From SZUA-521 sp041738285 (lineage in GTDB: Bacteria > Pseudomonadota > Gammaproteobacteria > Pseudomonadales > Azotimanducaceae): a stretch of 26,698 bases of DNA. Made by a program: the position numbers and the translations under genes. The stretch spans positions 1 to 26,698 of the forward strand of contig JBGSQB010000234.1 of assembly GCA_041738285.1 (NCBI GenBank), written 5' to 3'. Below are positions 1-7,985 of the stretch, piece by piece (position 1 is the first letter of the stretch; each line of letters opens with the position of its first letter). A model generated the notes under the pieces. That model was not told the DNA's origin. It made no database searches and was given only the letters and a program-made list of their open reading frames with translations.

Positions 1-440
1 GCAGGCGGGAACTGGCGCGCGGCCTGGGTGCCAACAGCGTCATCGATCCGCGGGCGCGACCCGATGTGGCTGCTGCCGTCAATGAGGCACTCGGGCACGA
101 GGGCGCCGACGTCGTATTCGAGTGTGCCGGGATCGCCGCGACCATCAATCAGTCGGTGTCGCTCGCCCGTCGTGGCGGTGTCGTCTCGCTGGTAGGGGTC
201 GCGAGCCACGCCGCCGAGATTCAACCGGCAGAGTGGCTGATCAAGGAAGTCCGGCTGACGTCCTCGCTCGCCTACCAGCGCGAGGAATTTGACGTCGCTC
301 AGGGTTTGATTGCAGACGGCCGCATCCGCTGCGCTGCACTGCACACATCGACCGTCTCGCTGGCGGATCTAGCCGCCACCTTCGCGGTCCTCGCCGATCG
401 GCCAGAGGAGATCAAAGTACTGGTCGATCCGCGGCGTTGA
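1..440 (+). CDS. Zinc-type medium-chain alcohol dehydrogenase, C-terminal part (5' truncated by window)
   Basis: The frame is open from base 3 to the TGA at 438-440 and gives 145 residues, so the start lies outside the window. The visible part is the back half of the Rossmann domain plus the C-terminal segment of the MDR (butanediol/threonine/sorbitol dehydrogenase-like) superfamily. The stretch ARGLGANSVID near the left edge is the usual A..lGA..vid turn after the cofactor-binding beta strands. It is followed by GADVVFECAG (the V-x-E-C-x-G strand contacting NAD(P)) and RRGGVVSLVGV. The catalytic zinc ligands would be in the missing N-terminal half, so zinc dependence and substrate cannot be judged. 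It ends 28 nt before the hotdog-fold gene on the same strand, so the two are probably co-transcribed. Family is confident, substrate unknown. Confidence 0.85.
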   Translation, partial: RRELARGLGANSVIDPRARPDVAAAVNEALGHEGADVVFECAGIAATINQSVSLARRGGVVSLVGVASHAAEIQPAEWLIKEVRLTSSLAYQREEFDVAQGLIADGRIRCAALHTSTVSLADLAATFAVLADRPEEIKVLVDPRR

Positions 441-468
441 ATTCAAACCGACACGGAGCCTTCGCACC

Positions 469-1353
469 ATGAACACACTCCCTTTCAAGCTCACCACCCA
501 GGGCAACGTGCTGAGCGGACCGATGCGCCACCCCCGCAATCTCGAACAGGGCGCGCCGAACTCGATCCACAACGACGAAGTGGCTGGCAAACTCGGCATG
601 CGCGGCGGCACCGTGGCGGGCAACTATCACATGGAACAGTTTCCACCCCTGCTGACGGCTGCGCTCGGCCGCCGCTGGTGGCAGTCGGGAAATCTGTCGC
701 TGTACTACAAGTACGCAACCACCGACACCGAAGGCGTGCAGTGCTTTGCCCAGCAGCCGGCCAACATCGACGCCGCGTTTGTGCAGATTCCGGTGTGGAT
801 GGATCACGAGACCGGTCAGCGCGTCGCCGAAGGCACCGCCGCGGCGGGCGCACCCGATCTCGAGTCGGCATTGCGCAAACGCATCGCAGCCACGCCTGCG
901 CCCCGCGACATCCGCATTCTCTCCGACTTGACGGTCGGACAGCGGGCCACGGCTAGACCATTCCAGGTGTCGGCAACACGTTACCAGACGCGCATGGACG
1001 TCATCGTCGAGCCGCTGCCCGACTACACCGAACAGTCGAGCTGGGGCGCACGGATCCTGCCGCCCAGCCTGATGGTGGATGTCATGTACAACGCTCAGTT
1101 CTCCCTGCTGGTGCGCGATGCGAAATATGGCGTCGGTCTGTTCGGCGGTATCGAGCTGCAGATCTACGACGGCCCGATGTTTCCGGAGCGCGACTACGAC
1201 GCGCGTATCGAAGTGCGCGCGATCGGTGAGACACCCAAGACGGAGTACTTCTGGTACGAGAGCATCGCCAGCGATCCGAAGACCGGTCGCGACGTAGCCG
1301 GCATGCTGATGATGCTGCGCTTCATGAAGGACTCGAGTCCGCTCTGGCGGTAG
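469..1353 (+). CDS. MaoC-like double-hotdog-fold protein, function unknown
   Basis: 294 residues. The segment around residues 33-51 (IH-x-D-x3-A-x3-G-x2-GG-x3-G) resembles the (R)-hydratase/MaoC signature helix of hotdog enzymes. A second similar element (WGARILPP) around residue 190 suggests two fused hotdog domains, as in FAS-type or eukaryotic-type dehydratases. In the canonical motif D-x-N-P-x-H the catalytic Asp is five residues before His. Here His34 and Asn31 are present, but the Asp position is Ala29 and the Pro is Ser32, so ordinary enoyl-CoA hydratase chemistry is doubtful. The ATG at 469 has a GGAG about ten bases upstream. It follows the alcohol dehydrogenase by 28 nt, which hints at oxidation of a CoA or carboxylic intermediate. 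The fold assignment is by motif only; thioesterase-like or non-catalytic roles remain possible. Confidence 0.7.
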   Translation: MNTLPFKLTTQGNVLSGPMRHPRNLEQGAPNSIHNDEVAGKLGMRGGTVAGNYHMEQFPPLLTAALGRRWWQSGNLSLYYKYATTDTEGVQCFAQQPANIDAAFVQIPVWMDHETGQRVAEGTAAAGAPDLESALRKRIAATPAPRDIRILSDLTVGQRATARPFQVSATRYQTRMDVIVEPLPDYTEQSSWGARILPPSLMVDVMYNAQFSLLVRDAKYGVGLFGGIELQIYDGPMFPERDYDARIEVRAIGETPKTEYFWYESIASDPKTGRDVAGMLMMLRFMKDSSPLWR

Positions 1354-1407
1354 CCCGAGGCTGCAGCACGATCTCGCTGCGACCGTGTTGCAAAAGTCAT
1401 CGAAGCT

Positions 1408-1454
1408 GCTGTGGGAGCGGCTTTTACGACACCCTCCAAGCCCGCTCCCACAGC
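1408..1454. repeat. REP-like inverted repeat between convergent genes
   Basis: Left arm 1408-1423 starts GCTGTGGGAGCGG and right arm 1438-1454 is its reverse complement, with one bulged G and a 14-base loop. It lies in the 113-nt gap between the convergent hotdog gene and the POT transporter gene, where it could end transcription from both sides. The TGTGGGAGCGGCTT core resembles extragenic palindromes I know from pseudomonad and xanthomonad-type genomes, so it may be a dispersed REP element. Nothing else was seen in this gap. Confidence 0.65.
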
Positions 1455-1466
1455 CTCGCGCAGACG

Positions 1467-2933
1467 CTAGCGATTCTCCCGATCTTCATGCATGTAGCGA
1501 CGAATGATCGGCGATGCGGCAAGCACGACGAGGCCGACAGCGACCGCCACGATCGCAAGATAGGAGAACGTCTGCGCATAGATCGGTAGCGACTGAGCCG
1601 CCGAAACCACCACACCTGGCGTGTCAGAAACGCTCGCGCCCGCGGCGATGATGCCCGCCACGTAGTGTGAAAACGAACTCGACAGAAACCATACGCCCAT
1701 CATGAGCCCGACCACTCTCGGTACCGACAACTTGGTCACCATCGAAAGGCCCACTGGCGACAGGCACAACTCCCCGGTTGTGTGCAGAAAGTAGCCGAGC
1801 GCGAGCCAGCCGAGCGCGACTATCCCATCGCTGCCGGCGCTGTACGCGCCTTGAACGAGCGCAGCGAAACCCAGTCCCACCTGAAGCACGCCCAAGCCGA
1901 ATTTGGCCGGCGTACCGGGTTCCAATCCGCGTCGCGCAAGTGCAATCCAAAGGCCCGAGAACAGTGGGGCGAGCAGGATGATGAATCCGGGGTTCAGCGA
2001 CTGCAGCTGTGAGGCGGCGATGGTGACGCCATATACGTCACGATCGATGTTGCGCTCGGTGAAGAGGTTCATCGAGCTGCCCGCCTGCTCGAAGAATGCC
2101 CAGAACACCACCGAGATTGCAGTGAGCAGCAGCACGACGAGCATCCGGTCGCGCTCGACGGCGCTCAATCTCAGAAACGAATAAAGCACGATCCCGGCCA
2201 CGGCGATCACAGCCGTGAGGGTTACCAGGCTGCCGACCACTTCGCGCCACTGCATGAGCTGCCAGGCCATCACCACGGCGACCATGGTGCCGACCCCAAT
2301 CCATGCGTTGCTGATCGGCGCTGCCCTCGTCGGTGGATCGCCGATGCCACGCAACAAACCCCGACCCGCCATGAAGGTGACGAGTCCAAGCAACATACCG
2401 ATCCCGGCAGCCCCGAATCCGTAAGCCCAACCGAAGGTTTGACCAAGGTAGCCGCACAGCAGCGCCGACGTCATCGCACCCACGTTGATGCCCATGTAGA
2501 ACAGCGTGAAGCCACCGTCGCGGCGCGCGTCGCCCGGGCCATAGAGCTGTCCGACCATGCTCGAGATCGATGGCTTGAGAAAGCCGACACCGACGATGAT
2601 GAGGGCAAGCGATGCATACATGATCTGCAGCGCCCCATCATCGCGTAACACGCCGTTCTCGCCTGCGACCGCGACTTCTCCCTCGAAGGCCATGCCCAGG
2701 TGGCCAAGGCACAACAGCGCCGCGCCAACGATCACAGCGCGTCGAAATCCGAGGTGGCGATCTGCTATCAGACCGCCAATCACCGGCGTCAGGTATACCA
2801 GCGCGCCGTAGCTTGCGTAGATGGCGGCGGCGTCACCATCAGAAAACAGAAAGTGCTGAGTCAGATAGAAGATGAGGAGTGCACGCATGCCGTAGAAGCT
2901 GAACCGTTCCCACATCTCGGCGAAGAACAGCAC
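1467..2933 (-). CDS. POT/PTR2-family proton-coupled peptide transporter (MFS)
   Basis: Proton-dependent oligopeptide transporter of the inner membrane. The ExxER proton-coupling motif is seen as EMWERF in the first helix. It is followed by FYGMRALLIFYL and the loop GGLIADRHLGFRRA, both hallmarks of POT proteins. About 488 residues with repeated hydrophobic segments fit the 12-14 helices of the family, whose usual length is 480-520. The coordinates use the GTG at 2933, the only standard start in this frame. That start would leave five residues before ExxER and cut helix 1, whereas the frame is open back to a TGA at 3009-3011 and encodes the typical lead-in PRALYVLFF. The real start is probably further upstream, for example CTG at 3002. 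The gene is divergent from the DyP-RND-M81 unit. Substrate is probably di/tripeptides, by family only. Confidence 0.92.
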   Translation of the reverse strand: MLFFAEMWERFSFYGMRALLIFYLTQHFLFSDGDAAAIYASYGALVYLTPVIGGLIADRHLGFRRAVIVGAALLCLGHLGMAFEGEVAVAGENGVLRDDGALQIMYASLALIIVGVGFLKPSISSMVGQLYGPGDARRDGGFTLFYMGINVGAMTSALLCGYLGQTFGWAYGFGAAGIGMLLGLVTFMAGRGLLRGIGDPPTRAAPISNAWIGVGTMVAVVMAWQLMQWREVVGSLVTLTAVIAVAGIVLYSFLRLSAVERDRMLVVLLLTAISVVFWAFFEQAGSSMNLFTERNIDRDVYGVTIAASQLQSLNPGFIILLAPLFSGLWIALARRGLEPGTPAKFGLGVLQVGLGFAALVQGAYSAGSDGIVALGWLALGYFLHTTGELCLSPVGLSMVTKLSVPRVVGLMMGVWFLSSSFSHYVAGIIAAGASVSDTPGVVVSAAQSLPIYAQTFSYLAIVAVAVGLVVLAASPIIRRYMHEDRENR

Positions 2934-3108
2934 ATACAGGGCCCGCGGCTGCGCGGTCGAACCGCTGACGGCAACCGATGCGTTGATAGAGGATGTGTTC
3001 AGAGTTTCTCAATCGATGGCGAAGCGTGCCCTACGCAGGCACGCTAACGCCGCCACTCCGCATTGTCCACGACTGCAGCGACGCGCGTCGGCACCGTACA
3101 ATCACGCG

Positions 3109-3114
3109 AGGAGG
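3109..3114 (+). promoter_or_regulatory. Shine-Dalgarno of the DyP peroxidase gene
   Basis: AGGAGG, continuing into TG, lies 5 nt before the ATG at 3120. It decides this start over an in-frame upstream GTG at 3063, which has no such site and would add 19 residues absent from related proteins. Confidence 0.8.
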
Positions 3115-3119
3115 TGTCC

Positions 3120-3992
3120 ATGACTCAGCCACAGCCGGGGATTCTCGCGCCGCTCCCCAGACACGCACGATTCGTCTGTTTCCGCGCCCGCGCAGGAATC
3201 GATCCGGAGCCAACCCTCCGGAAGATGGCCGCTGTCTTCGACAATGAGCGTCACGTCGTTGGCCTGGGCCCCAGTCTGGTCGCCTCGGTTGGCAGGGTCG
3301 TTGAAGGGCTGCGAGAGTTTCCCGTCGTCCCCGACGCCGCGGTCGCTGTTCCAAGTACGCCGGCAGCACTGTGGTATTGGCTGCGAGACGATGACCGGGG
3401 CGACCTACTGCACGCGTCGCGCCGAACGATCGCGCTGCTCAGCCCGGCGTTCGCGCCGATCAGCGCCGTAGACGCGTTCCAGTTCCGCGACAGCCGGGAT
3501 CTCACTGGATACGAGGACGGCACCGAAAACCCCGTCGGTGACGCCGCTCGCGTGACCGCACTGCGACCGGACGGATCTAGCTTCGTTGCCGTGCAGCAAT
3601 GGGTGCACGATCTGGCCGCCTTCGAAGCGATGACGAGCGCCGCACGGGACGATGTCTTCGGCCGCCGTCAGGCCGACAACGAAGAGTTCGAGGAAGCCCC
3701 TGCGAGCGCGCATGTCAAACGCACGGCCCAGGAGAGCTTTGAGCCACCGGCTTTCGTCGTTCGACGCTCCATGCCATGGAGCGATGCTACCCGCGCCGGC
3801 CTGATGTTCATCGCATTCGGCAGATCGTTCGATCCGTTCGAGGCACAGCTGCATCGCATGATGGGACTCGACGATGGCATCCTCGATGGACTGTTCTCGT
3901 TTACGCGTCCGATATCGGGTAGCTTTTTCTGGTGCCCGCCGATCGCCCGCGGCAAGCTCGACCTTCACGACGTATTGCGCCCCACAAGTTGA
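3120..3992 (+). CDS. Dye-decolorizing peroxidase, class P (YfeX-like)
   Basis: 290 residues; haem peroxidase using H2O2. The DyP signature GxxDG is GYEDG at residues 130-134, with the distal catalytic Asp133. The proximal haem ligand is His198 in SAHVKRT. The distal Arg is Arg215 or Arg216 in VVRRSMPW; YfeX has Asp143, His215 and Arg232, and the His-to-Arg spacing of 17 matches. Length and motif spacing fit the compact bacterial class P (old class B). No signal peptide is visible, so it should be cytoplasmic, or encapsulated if an encapsulin exists elsewhere; none is in this window. The stop is 2 nt before the RND exporter ATG, so the two are surely co-translated. The ATG was chosen for its strong ribosome-binding site. 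Physiological substrate unknown. Confidence 0.95.
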   Translation: MTQPQPGILAPLPRHARFVCFRARAGIDPEPTLRKMAAVFDNERHVVGLGPSLVASVGRVVEGLREFPVVPDAAVAVPSTPAALWYWLRDDDRGDLLHASRRTIALLSPAFAPISAVDAFQFRDSRDLTGYEDGTENPVGDAARVTALRPDGSSFVAVQQWVHDLAAFEAMTSAARDDVFGRRQADNEEFEEAPASAHVKRTAQESFEPPAFVVRRSMPWSDATRAGLMFIAFGRSFDPFEAQLHRMMGLDDGILDGLFSFTRPISGSFFWCPPIARGKLDLHDVLRPTS

Positions 3993-3994
3993 TC

Positions 3995-6424
3995 ATGGGT
4001 CTCGCCCGCCTCTACGCCGCCTGCCTGCGTCGCTATCGCCTGATGCTGCTCGCAAGCGCCGCCCTGCTGGTGATGGCGATGGCGTTCTGGCCGCGATTCA
4101 GCTTCGATGCATCGTCCGACACGCTGGTGGTCGATGGCGACCCTGCGTTGCTCTACTACCAGGAGGTATCGTCACGCTTTGGCAGCGATGAGTTCCTGGT
4201 GCTCACGTATGCGCCGATGACTGGCGCGTTGTTCGCGGCCACAACGATCGAGGATATCGACGCAATAGAGCAGGCTCTCGAATCACTGCCCGGCGTTGCC
4301 CGGGTATTTTCCATTCTCGATGCGCCGCTCCTACAGAGTCCGCCCGTCAAGCTCACCGAACTCGCCGACGGCTACCGCACCGTGCGCAGTGCCGACGTCG
4401 ACCTCGCCGCCGCCCGCGCCGAACTCGCGGCAAGTCCACTGTTCAGCAACCTGTTGTCGGCCGATGGCACCGTCACCGCACTGCGCATCGACCTCCTCGG
4501 TGAGCCGCGCCTCGACCAACTGATGGTGGAGCGCAATGCACTTCGAAACGCCGACTCGGATGCTGCCCGCCTTTCGCAAGTAGAGATCGAGTATGCGGCG
4601 GAACGCCAAGCGTATCGGGAGCGCAGAGACCAGTTGATCGAGTCCGTGCGCGCTATTCGGGATCTCCACAGTGACGCGGCTCAATTGCACTTGGGCGGCG
4701 TTCCGATGATTGCGGCCGACATGATCAACTTTGTCCGCAGCGACGTCGTATTGTTCAGTGTCGCAGTCGTCGTGATCGTCGTGGTCATGCTGTATCTGTT
4801 CTTTCGGCGCTTGCGCTGGGTGGTGCTGCCGATCGCCACCAGCGGCGTCGCCATCGCCTGGGTCATCGGTTTGCTCGGTTACCTGTCGACCCCGGTAACG
4901 GTTGTGTCCTCGAACTTCATTTCGCTGCTCGCGATCATCACCATCTCTTTCACGATTCACCTGATCGTTCGATACCGAGAGCTCCTTCGGGAAGACGAAC
5001 AACGCAGTCACGCCGAACTGGTCGCGGACACGATGCACTCGAAGTTCGCGCCATGCCTCTACACAGCGCTGACGACGATGGTCGCGTTTGGCTCCCTGAT
5101 GTCCAGTCGAATCGAGCCCGTCGTCGACTTCGGCTGGATGATGTGCGTGGGTGTATTGCTGTCATTCATCGCTACATACGTCGTGTTTCCGGCGTTACTG
5201 CTCGCCTTCGACAAAGGGCATCCAAGCAGCACCATCGACACCCGCCGACGCGTGACTGAGGGTGCTTCACGGCTCGTTCGCCATCACCACCGACGCGTAC
5301 TCATCGCGGCGGCCGCAACCGCTTGCGCCAGTGGGATCGGTATTTCCTTGGTGAGCCTCGACAATCGATTCATCGACTACTTCGACACCGACACAGAGAT
5401 CCATCGCGGAATGACAATCATCGATGAGGAGCTTGGCGGTACGGTGCCCTTCGAGATCATCGTCGGGTTCGATCCCTACGAGCCGCTCGTATTCGATGCC
5501 GATGACGACTTCGCCACCGCGGAAGAGGATGTGTACCCCGAGCGCTACTGGTTCACGCCGGACAAGATCGCGACGCTCCACGCGCTGCAGTCGTTCCTGA
5601 TGGATATCCCACAGATCGGCAGCGTCACATCGATTGCCAATCTCGAGGCCGTGGGCAGACACTTCAACGATGATCAGCCGCTGGACGGCGTACAACTCGC
5701 CATGGTGCTGGGCGCCATGCCCGAGGCGATTCGTGCCGAACTGATCGATCCCTACGCGGATCCGGGTCGAGGCGAGCTGCGCGTGACCGGCCGGATCAAG
5801 GAATCAGGGCCGATGGTCGATCGCGATGCGCTGCTCGGAGACATCCACGCCTTCGGGACAGGCCACCTCGGATTCGATGACGATTCCTTCCACATTACGG
5901 GCATGCTGGTGCTCTTCAACGACACGCTCAAACAGCTGTTCAACTCGCAGACGAGCACGATTTCGTACGTGCTCGGCTCCACCTTGTTGATGTTTGTCGT
6001 ACTGCTGCGATCGTTCAAACTCGCCGTACTGGGGCTGGTACCCAACGTGCTCGCGGCGGCGAGCGTGATCGCAGTCATGGGATATCTGAGCATCCCGCTC
6101 GACATGATGACCATCACCATCGCCGCAATCTGCATCGGTATTGGCGTTGATGACGCCATTCACTACCTGCATCGTTTCCGCGAGGAGTTCGCGGTCGATG
6201 GCAATGTCACCGAAGCGGTTCGCAGGAGTCACGACAGTATTGGCCACGCCATGTACTTCACCACCATCACGGTGATTGCCGGGTTCTCGGTGCTGGTGCT
6301 GTCGAACTTCGTTCCTACCGTGCACTTCGGCGTGCTGACCGCCATTGCGATGGCGCTCGCCTTGTTTGCCAACCTCACGGTGCTACCAGCACTGTTGATC
6401 GCCACCACGCGGGGAACGTCATGA
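3995..6424 (+). CDS. RND-superfamily exporter (MMPL/COG1033 type)
   Basis: 809 residues with two RND repeats. There is one N-terminal helix (about 15-31), a periplasmic domain to about 247, then a five-helix bundle (about 250-405). A second single helix (about 434-453), periplasmic domain and bundle (about 655-805) follow. The second bundle has the proton-relay style signature GIGVDDAIHYLHRFREE at 715-731. The matching place in the first bundle (ITISFTIHLIVRYREL, 315-330) keeps His but has no Asp pair. The protein is shorter than AcrB-type pumps and resembles MMPL/HpnN-like lipid or hydrophobe exporters, which usually need no membrane-fusion partner. Start ATG 3995 is 2 nt after the peroxidase stop; an in-frame TTG at 3989 is an alternative. 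The 3' end overlaps the M81 gene by ATGA. Cargo unknown. Confidence 0.88.
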   Translation: MGLARLYAACLRRYRLMLLASAALLVMAMAFWPRFSFDASSDTLVVDGDPALLYYQEVSSRFGSDEFLVLTYAPMTGALFAATTIEDIDAIEQALESLPGVARVFSILDAPLLQSPPVKLTELADGYRTVRSADVDLAAARAELAASPLFSNLLSADGTVTALRIDLLGEPRLDQLMVERNALRNADSDAARLSQVEIEYAAERQAYRERRDQLIESVRAIRDLHSDAAQLHLGGVPMIAADMINFVRSDVVLFSVAVVVIVVVMLYLFFRRLRWVVLPIATSGVAIAWVIGLLGYLSTPVTVVSSNFISLLAIITISFTIHLIVRYRELLREDEQRSHAELVADTMHSKFAPCLYTALTTMVAFGSLMSSRIEPVVDFGWMMCVGVLLSFIATYVVFPALLLAFDKGHPSSTIDTRRRVTEGASRLVRHHHRRVLIAAAATACASGIGISLVSLDNRFIDYFDTDTEIHRGMTIIDEELGGTVPFEIIVGFDPYEPLVFDADDDFATAEEDVYPERYWFTPDKIATLHALQSFLMDIPQIGSVTSIANLEAVGRHFNDDQPLDGVQLAMVLGAMPEAIRAELIDPYADPGRGELRVTGRIKESGPMVDRDALLGDIHAFGTGHLGFDDDSFHITGMLVLFNDTLKQLFNSQTSTISYVLGSTLLMFVVLLRSFKLAVLGLVPNVLAAASVIAVMGYLSIPLDMMTITIAAICIGIGVDDAIHYLHRFREEFAVDGNVTEAVRRSHDSIGHAMYFTTITVIAGFSVLVLSNFVPTVHFGVLTAIAMALALFANLTVLPALLIATTRGTS

Positions 6425-7923
6425 AGATCGTCGTTGCACAGATGAGTCATGAAACCAATACATTCTCACCCGTGCCGACCAATCTCGCCCGCTTCAGCGG
6501 CGGCGGCGCCAGGCCGCCGGAAGGCAAACACGCGATCGAAATGCTGCGCGGCACCGCCACCGGCATGGGCGGCTTCCTCGAAGTGTGTGAGCAACGAGGC
6601 GTCGAAGTGGCGGTGCCGATCGCGGCGGGTGCCGCACCGAGCGGTCCAGTCGACGACGATGCATTCGAATACATCGCCGGGAAGATTGTCGAGTCTGCGC
6701 GAGCGGGATGCGATGCCATGCTGCTGGACTTGCATGGCGCAATGGTCACCCGCAGCTACGAAGACGGCGAAGGCGAACTGCTCAGCCGAATTCGCAGCGT
6801 CGCGCCGCAACTACCCATCGCCGTGGCGCTCGACATGCACGCCAATCTCTATCCAGCGATGGTCGACAATTGCAACGTAATCGCGGGCTATCACACCTAT
6901 CCGCACATCGACATGGACTCGACGGCCCGGCGTGCTGCACTGCCGCTATTCTCGACGTTGGCAGGTCAATCGAATCCCGTCATGGCGTGGGGCAACGCTC
7001 CGATGCTGCCACACGTGATGCGCCAAGGCACCGATGACTTTCCCAACAGCATGCTGCAGGCGCGTGCCATCGAACTCGAAGACCGCGGCGCATTGGTCGC
7101 CAGCGTGTTTACCGGATTTCCCCATGCAGACATCCGGCAAGCCGGATTGTCGACCGTGATCGTGACCGACGCGAATCTGCAACAAGCACAAGCCTGGCGC
7201 GACGAGTTGCTGGACCGGGCCTGGGACAATCGTGAGCAGTTCGTCTACGAAGTGGAACCGCTGGAAGCATCCGTAGCGCGCGCCGGCGACCTCGGTGGCA
7301 CCGCCGGCAGCGGCCCGGTGATCCTGCTCGATCACTACGACAACACCGCATCGGGCGGCACCATGGATACGACCGACGTGCTCGCCGAGATCCTGCGCCA
7401 GGGGCTCGAGGACGTGGCCGTGTTCGGCATATTCGATCCCACCGCGGTCGCCACGATGATCGACGCAGGCGTCGGCGCCGCAGTCACCCTCGAACTCGGT
7501 GGCAAGCTTCCAATGCCCGCGCTGGCTCGGCAGAGCGCACCGCTCACTGTATCCGGACGCGTGAAGTTGATCAGCGATGGCACCTTCCCCGCCACCGTCG
7601 CGATGTCGCGCGGTCTAACGATGCGCATGGGCCGCACCGCCGTGCTGAGCACCGGCAAAGTCGACATCGTCGTGATCTCCCGTCACATCGAACCCTTCGA
7701 CCCGGGCTGCTTCACGAGCCTCGGCATCGATCCGAGCCGCCGCCGCTTCCTGATGCTCAAGAGTCGCATTCACTACCGCGTCGGCTTCAAACCCATCGCC
7801 CGCGCGATCGTCGAGTGTGCGGGCCTTGGCGTCTGTACCTCCGACTACGGCGAAGTCACTTTCGAGCGCGTGCGGCGGCCGATCTTCCCCCTCGATCGCA
7901 TCAATACCCGGGAGCGCTTCTAA
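6421..7923 (+). CDS. M81-family metallopeptidase (MlrC-like)
   Basis: 500 residues. It matches the DUF1485 (M81) plus MlrC C-terminal architecture of microcystinase C, a zinc hydrolase that cuts linearised microcystin/nodularin and Adda-containing peptides in sphingomonads. The predicted zinc ligands are Asp138 and His140 (LDMH) and His162 (YPHID). Glu11 (SHETN) and His105 (LDLHGAM) match the catalytic pair. The spacings (94 between Glu and first His, 22 between the second and third ligands) equal those I recall for MlrC Glu56/His150/Asp184/His186/His208. Most M81 proteins outside mlr clusters have no known substrate, so a general amidase or peptidase is the safer reading. The ATG overlaps the RND stop (ATGA), showing translational coupling. 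It is the last gene of the unit, before a perfect inverted repeat. Confidence 0.9.
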   Translation: MKIVVAQMSHETNTFSPVPTNLARFSGGGARPPEGKHAIEMLRGTATGMGGFLEVCEQRGVEVAVPIAAGAAPSGPVDDDAFEYIAGKIVESARAGCDAMLLDLHGAMVTRSYEDGEGELLSRIRSVAPQLPIAVALDMHANLYPAMVDNCNVIAGYHTYPHIDMDSTARRAALPLFSTLAGQSNPVMAWGNAPMLPHVMRQGTDDFPNSMLQARAIELEDRGALVASVFTGFPHADIRQAGLSTVIVTDANLQQAQAWRDELLDRAWDNREQFVYEVEPLEASVARAGDLGGTAGSGPVILLDHYDNTASGGTMDTTDVLAEILRQGLEDVAVFGIFDPTAVATMIDAGVGAAVTLELGGKLPMPALARQSAPLTVSGRVKLISDGTFPATVAMSRGLTMRMGRTAVLSTGKVDIVVISRHIEPFDPGCFTSLGIDPSRRRFLMLKSRIHYRVGFKPIARAIVECAGLGVCTSDYGEVTFERVRRPIFPLDRINTRERF

Positions 7924-7927
7924 GGGC

Positions 7928-7985
7928 AACTCGCCCCGGAGCTGGTATCTAGCCCCCGGGCGAGATACCAGCTCCGGGGCGAGTT
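7928..7985. terminator. Perfect 23-bp inverted repeat, probable bidirectional terminator
   Basis: Left arm 7928-7950 and right arm 7963-7985 are exact reverse complements (left arm starts AACTCGCCCCGG). They surround 12 bases that themselves contain GCCC-CC-GGGC, so the hairpin is almost continuous. It sits 4 nt after the M81 stop and its right edge covers the first two bases (on + strand) of the rsgA stop codon. No long T-tract follows on either strand, so it may work through Rho, stabilise 3' ends, or be a dispersed repeat rather than a classical terminator. Confidence 0.7.

Noticed and set aside
3063..3102. Possible promoter TTGTCC ... TACAAT before the DyP gene
   Set aside because: The hexamers are 28 nt apart, and a start site from TACAAT would fall inside the Shine-Dalgarno.
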